The position numbers and the translations under genes were made by a program. From a bacterium (GTDB lineage: Bacteria; CBDUZB01; JAGLHV01), in assembly GCA_023132075.1 (NCBI GenBank), contig JAGLYT010000038.1, positions 1 to 9,733 of the forward strand: 9,733 nt of DNA, written 5' to 3'. Below, piece by piece: positions 7,077 through 9,733 of this stretch (its first letter is position 1; each line of letters begins with the position of its first letter). The notes beneath the pieces are model-generated. The model saw nothing but the letters and a program-made list of their open reading frames with translations, did not search any database and was not told where the DNA came from.

Positions 7077-8390
7077 ATGAATCGAGTATTAGAAAAAATT
7101 TTTAAATTAAAAGCTCATGGAACGACAATAAAAACAGAAATATTGGCGGGCCTGGTTACTTTTATGACTATGGCTTATATTATTGTCGTTAATCCGGCTA
7201 TTCTACAAAGGGCCGGGATACCTATAGGGCCATCGATGGTAGCGACAGTAATTGCTGCTTTTTTTGGAACAATATTAATGGCTTGTTATGCTAATAGGCC
7301 TTTTGCTATTGCCCCTTATATGGGGGAAAATGCTTTTATTGCTTTTACAGTGGTAGGTGTATTGGGCTATTCCTGGCAAACTGCCCTGGGAGCGGTTTTT
7401 ATCGGGGGCGTAATTTTTACATTCCTCACTGTCTTTAAACTGCGGGGTTGGTTAGCTAATGCTATTCCGATGGGACTTAAATATAGTTTTGCCGCTGGGA
7501 TTGGGCTGTTTTTAACCTTTATCGGGTTAAATGAAACCGGTATTATTTGTTTAGGTGTTCCCGGGGCACCTGTTCATCTGGGTAAGGTTACCAGCACACC
7601 GGTGTTATTATCTATCTTTTGTTTCCTTTTAATTGCTTCTTTAATGATTAAAAAGATAAAAGGTTCCATAATCATTGGAATATTAGCAACGACTTTTTTG
7701 TCTTTTATTTTTGGAGTAGCAGAAGTTCCTTCCAGTTGGATTAGTTTTCCCCCCAGTATTGCCCCTATTTTTCTTAAAATAGATTTTTTAGGTGCTTTAA
7801 AATGGGGATTTGTTCCGATAATCCTTACCTTATTTATTATGGATTTTGTGGATACTATTGGAACATTAATTGGAGTTTCCGCCCGGGCGGGATTTTTAGA
7901 TAACAAGGGAAATCTTCCTGAAATAGAAAAACCGATGTTAGCTGATGCCTTAGCTACTGTTGTTGGTTCATTGGTAGGAACTACAACCACCGGGACTTAC
8001 ATTGAATCGGCTGCAGGAATTGAAGAAGGTGGCCGGACAGGATTGAGTTCTTTGATTGTAGCTCTCTTGTTTTTAAGTAGTCTTTTTTTTGTTCCTTTTC
8101 TTACTGCAATTCCTTCTCTGGCTTACGGTCCGGTTTTAATTATTGTTGGTCTTTTAATGTTAGAGTCAATAACTAAAATTGATTTTAAAGACTATACAGA
8201 ATCTATACCTGCTTTTGTTGTTATAATTTTAATGAGTTTTACTTATAATATTGGGGTAGGGATAACGGGAGGATTTGTTCTTTATCCTTTTTTTAAAATA
8301 GTTGCCGGCAGATATAAAGAAATTCATCCGGCAATGTGGGTGTTAACCGGGATGTCTCTTTTGTTTTTTATTTTTTATCCTTATGGATGA
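7077..8390 (+). CDS. NCS2 (AzgA/PbuG-type) purine permease
   Basis: A 437-aa inner-membrane transporter of the AzgA-like NCS2 branch, whose members take up hypoxanthine, guanine or adenine by proton symport. Hydrophobic segments run through nearly the whole chain, consistent with the 14-helix fold. Signature stretches are AGLVTFMTMAYIIVVNP (24-40), MGENAF (82-87), TLFIMDFVDTIGTLIG (251-266) and GTTTTGTYIESAAGI (301-315). MGENAF differs from the MGLNAF/MGMNAF common in well-studied members, so exact base specificity is uncertain. AAGGGG (7060-7065) lies 11 nt before the ATG, slightly long. No purine riboswitch is recognisable upstream. No purine-metabolism gene is adjacent, so it seems to be transcribed alone. 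Palindromic repeats flank it on both sides. Confidence 0.92.
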   Translation: MNRVLEKIFKLKAHGTTIKTEILAGLVTFMTMAYIIVVNPAILQRAGIPIGPSMVATVIAAFFGTILMACYANRPFAIAPYMGENAFIAFTVVGVLGYSWQTALGAVFIGGVIFTFLTVFKLRGWLANAIPMGLKYSFAAGIGLFLTFIGLNETGIICLGVPGAPVHLGKVTSTPVLLSIFCFLLIASLMIKKIKGSIIIGILATTFLSFIFGVAEVPSSWISFPPSIAPIFLKIDFLGALKWGFVPIILTLFIMDFVDTIGTLIGVSARAGFLDNKGNLPEIEKPMLADALATVVGSLVGTTTTGTYIESAAGIEEGGRTGLSSLIVALLFLSSLFFVPFLTAIPSLAYGPVLIIVGLLMLESITKIDFKDYTESIPAFVVIILMSFTYNIGVGITGGFVLYPFFKIVAGRYKEIHPAMWVLTGMSLLFFIFYPYG

Positions 8391-8463
8391 AGAAAAGTAG
8401 ACAGATAATTAGATAAAAAATAGATTTTTTCGTACTAAAAGTGTAGGGAAGAGTAAATGTAGG

Positions 8464-8506
8464 GCAAGGCTTTCCTCCAAACAGACTGGCGGACAAGTAG
8501 CCTTGC
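8464..8506 (-). repeat. Dispersed palindromic repeat, copy 2 (inverted orientation), within a long hairpin
   Basis: An outer 8-bp perfect stem GCAAGGCT/AGCCTTGC (8464-8471 with 8499-8506) encloses an inner stem TCCTCC/GGCGGA (8473-8478 with 8488-8493, one mismatch). Read on the minus strand, 8473-8498 (TTGTCCGCCAGTCTGTTTGG and flanks) is clearly related to the repeats at 6912-6965 and 9588-9617. It sits downstream of the permease gene and could serve as its mRNA 3' structure. Confidence 0.7.
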
Positions 8507-8557
8507 GTTGTAAAAAGTAAGGCAGATTTTTAGAGATTATTCGACAATATACTTAAG

Positions 8558-8581
8558 AAATTGTTTCACGTGAAACAATTT
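8558..8581. other. parS: parS centromere site (ParB-binding), perfect palindrome
   Basis: Positions 8562-8577 read TGTTTCACGTGAAACA, identical to the bacterial chromosomal parS consensus as known from Bacillus subtilis. Symmetry extends to a 24-bp perfect palindrome over 8558-8581. ParB loads on such sites as a CTP-dependent clamp, spreads along flanking DNA and recruits SMC and ParA for chromosome segregation. These sites usually cluster near the replication origin. It is intergenic, 65 bp before the phospholipase start, so ParB spreading could affect that promoter. The rest of the 256-bp gap (8391-8646) holds the repeat at 8464-8506 and no gene. Confidence 0.93.
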
Positions 8582-8592
8582 AGCAGTATCTT

Positions 8593-8598
8593 TATAAT
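8593..8598 (+). promoter_or_regulatory. Candidate -10 box (TATAAT) for the phospholipase gene
   Basis: An exact TATAAT lies 48 bp upstream of the start codon. No good -35 hexamer is at the right distance; that position would fall inside the right half of the parS palindrome. If this promoter is real, RNA polymerase and ParB would compete for the same DNA. Confidence 0.3.
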
Positions 8599-8646
8599 TA
8601 ATATTAGAGGGATATTTAATTTGCCGATTAAATATGGTGAAATAAT

Positions 8647-9564
8647 ATGCGTAAATTAAAGGTTGGTTTGGCTCTGGGTGGTGGTGGAGCAAGGGGATTT
8701 GCTCATTTGGGAGTTTTAAAAGTCTTTCAACAACATAAAATTCCCATTGACATTATTGCCGGAACAAGTATGGGGGCAATGATTGGAGGATTGTATGCTT
8801 TACATCCGGATATTGATTTTTTGGAAAATAAAATACAAAATAATCTAAAAAGCGATTTATTCGGGGAACTGAGTAGAAATCTTTTAAAACAAGATGAGCA
8901 GAGTCAAATCAGGCCATTCAATCGTTTTATTAGTTATATTAAACAGTTATACCTTTATTATAATTTATACAAAAAGAAAGATTCTCTCCTGGAAGAAAAA
9001 CAAATAGAAAAGATTTTAGAGGTGCTTTTTTCCAAAAAGAATATAGAAGACGCAAAAATTCCGTTTGTTTGTGTGGCGGCAGATCTTTGCAAAGGAGAAG
9101 AAATTATTTTTTCCCGGGGGCCAATAAGAGAAGCCGTGCAGGCAAGTATGACTATTCCCGGGGTTTTTCCCCCTTTACGCTGGAAAGAAAAATTGCTGGT
9201 GGATGGAGCGGTAGTAGAAACTGTCCCGGTGAATGCGGCTTTTAAATTGGGAGCGGATATAGTAATTGCGGTAGATGTGAGGAGTAAATTACGACATATA
9301 AGTAGTATAGATAATGGCCTTGCTATTATTTTTAGAGCAAATAAGATTAGCGGGATAAATTTTTCTGATTTGCAATTGAAGAAGGCGGATTTCGTGCTTA
9401 GTCCCGGAATAAAAAATATTTCCTGGATGAGTTTTAAAAAAGCTGATTTTTGTATTCAACAGGGAGAAAAAGAGGCAAATTTAAAGATAGAGGAAGTAAA
9501 ATCCTTAATAAATAGAATGCGAAAAAAGACATTTTTAAAAAGGCTTCTGGGAAGAGAAAGTTAA
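8647..9564 (+). CDS. Patatin-like phospholipase (RssA-type)
   Basis: A 305-aa patatin-family serine hydrolase that would cleave acyl esters of phospholipids or other lipids with a Ser-Asp dyad. The oxyanion-hole loop GGGGARG (11-17), nucleophile elbow GTSMG with Ser41, and catalytic Asp186 in DGAVVETVPV are all present, so the enzyme looks active. The segment AVQASMTIPGVFPPL (163-177) is also typical of bacterial RssA-like proteins. No signal peptide or membrane helix is evident, indicating a cytoplasmic or membrane-peripheral protein. The C-terminus is basic (MRKKTFLKRLLGRES) and could contact acidic lipid headgroups. Only a weak ribosome site (GGTGA, 6 nt before ATG) is seen. The gene stands alone, with parS upstream and repeat elements downstream. 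The physiological substrate is unknown. Confidence 0.9.
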   Translation: MRKLKVGLALGGGGARGFAHLGVLKVFQQHKIPIDIIAGTSMGAMIGGLYALHPDIDFLENKIQNNLKSDLFGELSRNLLKQDEQSQIRPFNRFISYIKQLYLYYNLYKKKDSLLEEKQIEKILEVLFSKKNIEDAKIPFVCVAADLCKGEEIIFSRGPIREAVQASMTIPGVFPPLRWKEKLLVDGAVVETVPVNAAFKLGADIVIAVDVRSKLRHISSIDNGLAIIFRANKISGINFSDLQLKKADFVLSPGIKNISWMSFKKADFCIQQGEKEANLKIEEVKSLINRMRKKTFLKRLLGRES

Positions 9565-9587
9565 AAAATTTTGGAATTGGTGAGTTT

Positions 9588-9617
9588 GCCTGCCTGTCCT
9601 TCAGTCTGTAAGGAGGG
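9588..9617 (+). repeat. Dispersed palindromic repeat, copy 3
   Basis: A 30-nt unit matching 6912-6941 at 25 of 30 positions. TCCTT (9597-9601) can pair with AAGGA (9610-9614) over an 8-nt loop. It lies 23 bp after the phospholipase stop, in a gene-free stretch that runs to the window end. Confidence 0.7.
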
Positions 9618-9674
9618 TTTAGGGTTTAGATATTAGGATTTCGGATTTGTCTGTTTGTGTTTATGACAATGTGT

Positions 9675-9733
9675 GACTATTATTTATGAGTCAGGAGTTA
9701 GACTAGGGGAAATAAAGGCAAAACATGTTTTTC
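9675..9733 (+). repeat. Second shared intergenic block, copy 2
   Basis: Related to 6970-7027, best in the final 28 nt containing ATAAAGGCAAAA and ATGTTTT. As in copy 1 it follows a palindromic repeat on the same strand. The window ends inside it, so whether a gene starts ~50 bp further on, as in copy 1, cannot be seen. Confidence 0.55.

Noticed and set aside
7574-7990. 138-codon open frame on the minus strand
   Set aside because: It lies wholly inside the permease gene, shows no recognisable family, and is a shadow of that gene. The same applies to minus-strand frames at 46-396, 5185-5382 and 6000-6206, and to the + frame at 808-1008.
8415-8430. A/T inverted repeat AAAAAAT-AG-ATTTTTT after the permease as a terminator
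   Set aside because: The stem has no G-C pairs and only a 2-nt loop, so it is too weak to call a terminator.

Overview
This window looks like chromosomal DNA from a low-GC, probably anaerobic bacterium whose phylum I cannot fix from sequence alone. Three things point that way. It carries an A/V-type rotary ATPase operon of the kind found in bacteria such as Thermus, Enterococcus and spirochaetes. Its genes have clear Shine-Dalgarno sites, with GTG and TTG starts on the two large ATPase subunits. It also contains an exact bacterial chromosomal parS (ParB-binding) sequence. All recognised genes are on the + strand.

Positions 1-4215 hold the end of the ATPase operon in the order F (3' end only), A, B, D: the catalytic A3B3 head and central stalk. 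The operon is tight except for an unusual 163-bp gap between A and B that contains inverted repeats.

Positions 4216-5980 are a more AT-rich, accessory-looking stretch. It holds a MntA/HepT (type VII) toxin-antitoxin pair in the usual 4-bp overlapping arrangement, then a DUF5677-like protein of unknown function. hepT is interrupted by an in-frame TAG at the Tyr of its RX4HXY motif, the residue that MntA adenylylates in characterised systems. The reading frame continues for 35 family-like codons after the stop.

Positions 6036-9564 hold three apparently unrelated genes with individual intergenic regions: a xylose-isomerase-like TIM-barrel sugar-phosphate isomerase/epimerase, an NCS2/AzgA-type purine permease and a patatin-like phospholipase. 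The gaps around the permease and after the phospholipase hold a dispersed family of short palindromic repeats, with base changes that compensate across the stem, plus a second shared ~58-bp block. Between permease and phospholipase lies the 16-bp TGTTTCACGTGAAACA parS core inside a 24-bp perfect palindrome, suggesting the window lies in the origin-proximal part of the chromosome.

I do not see a wholly new multigene system. The strongest leads are the parS site, the amber codon at the HepT target tyrosine, and the structured repeat family.
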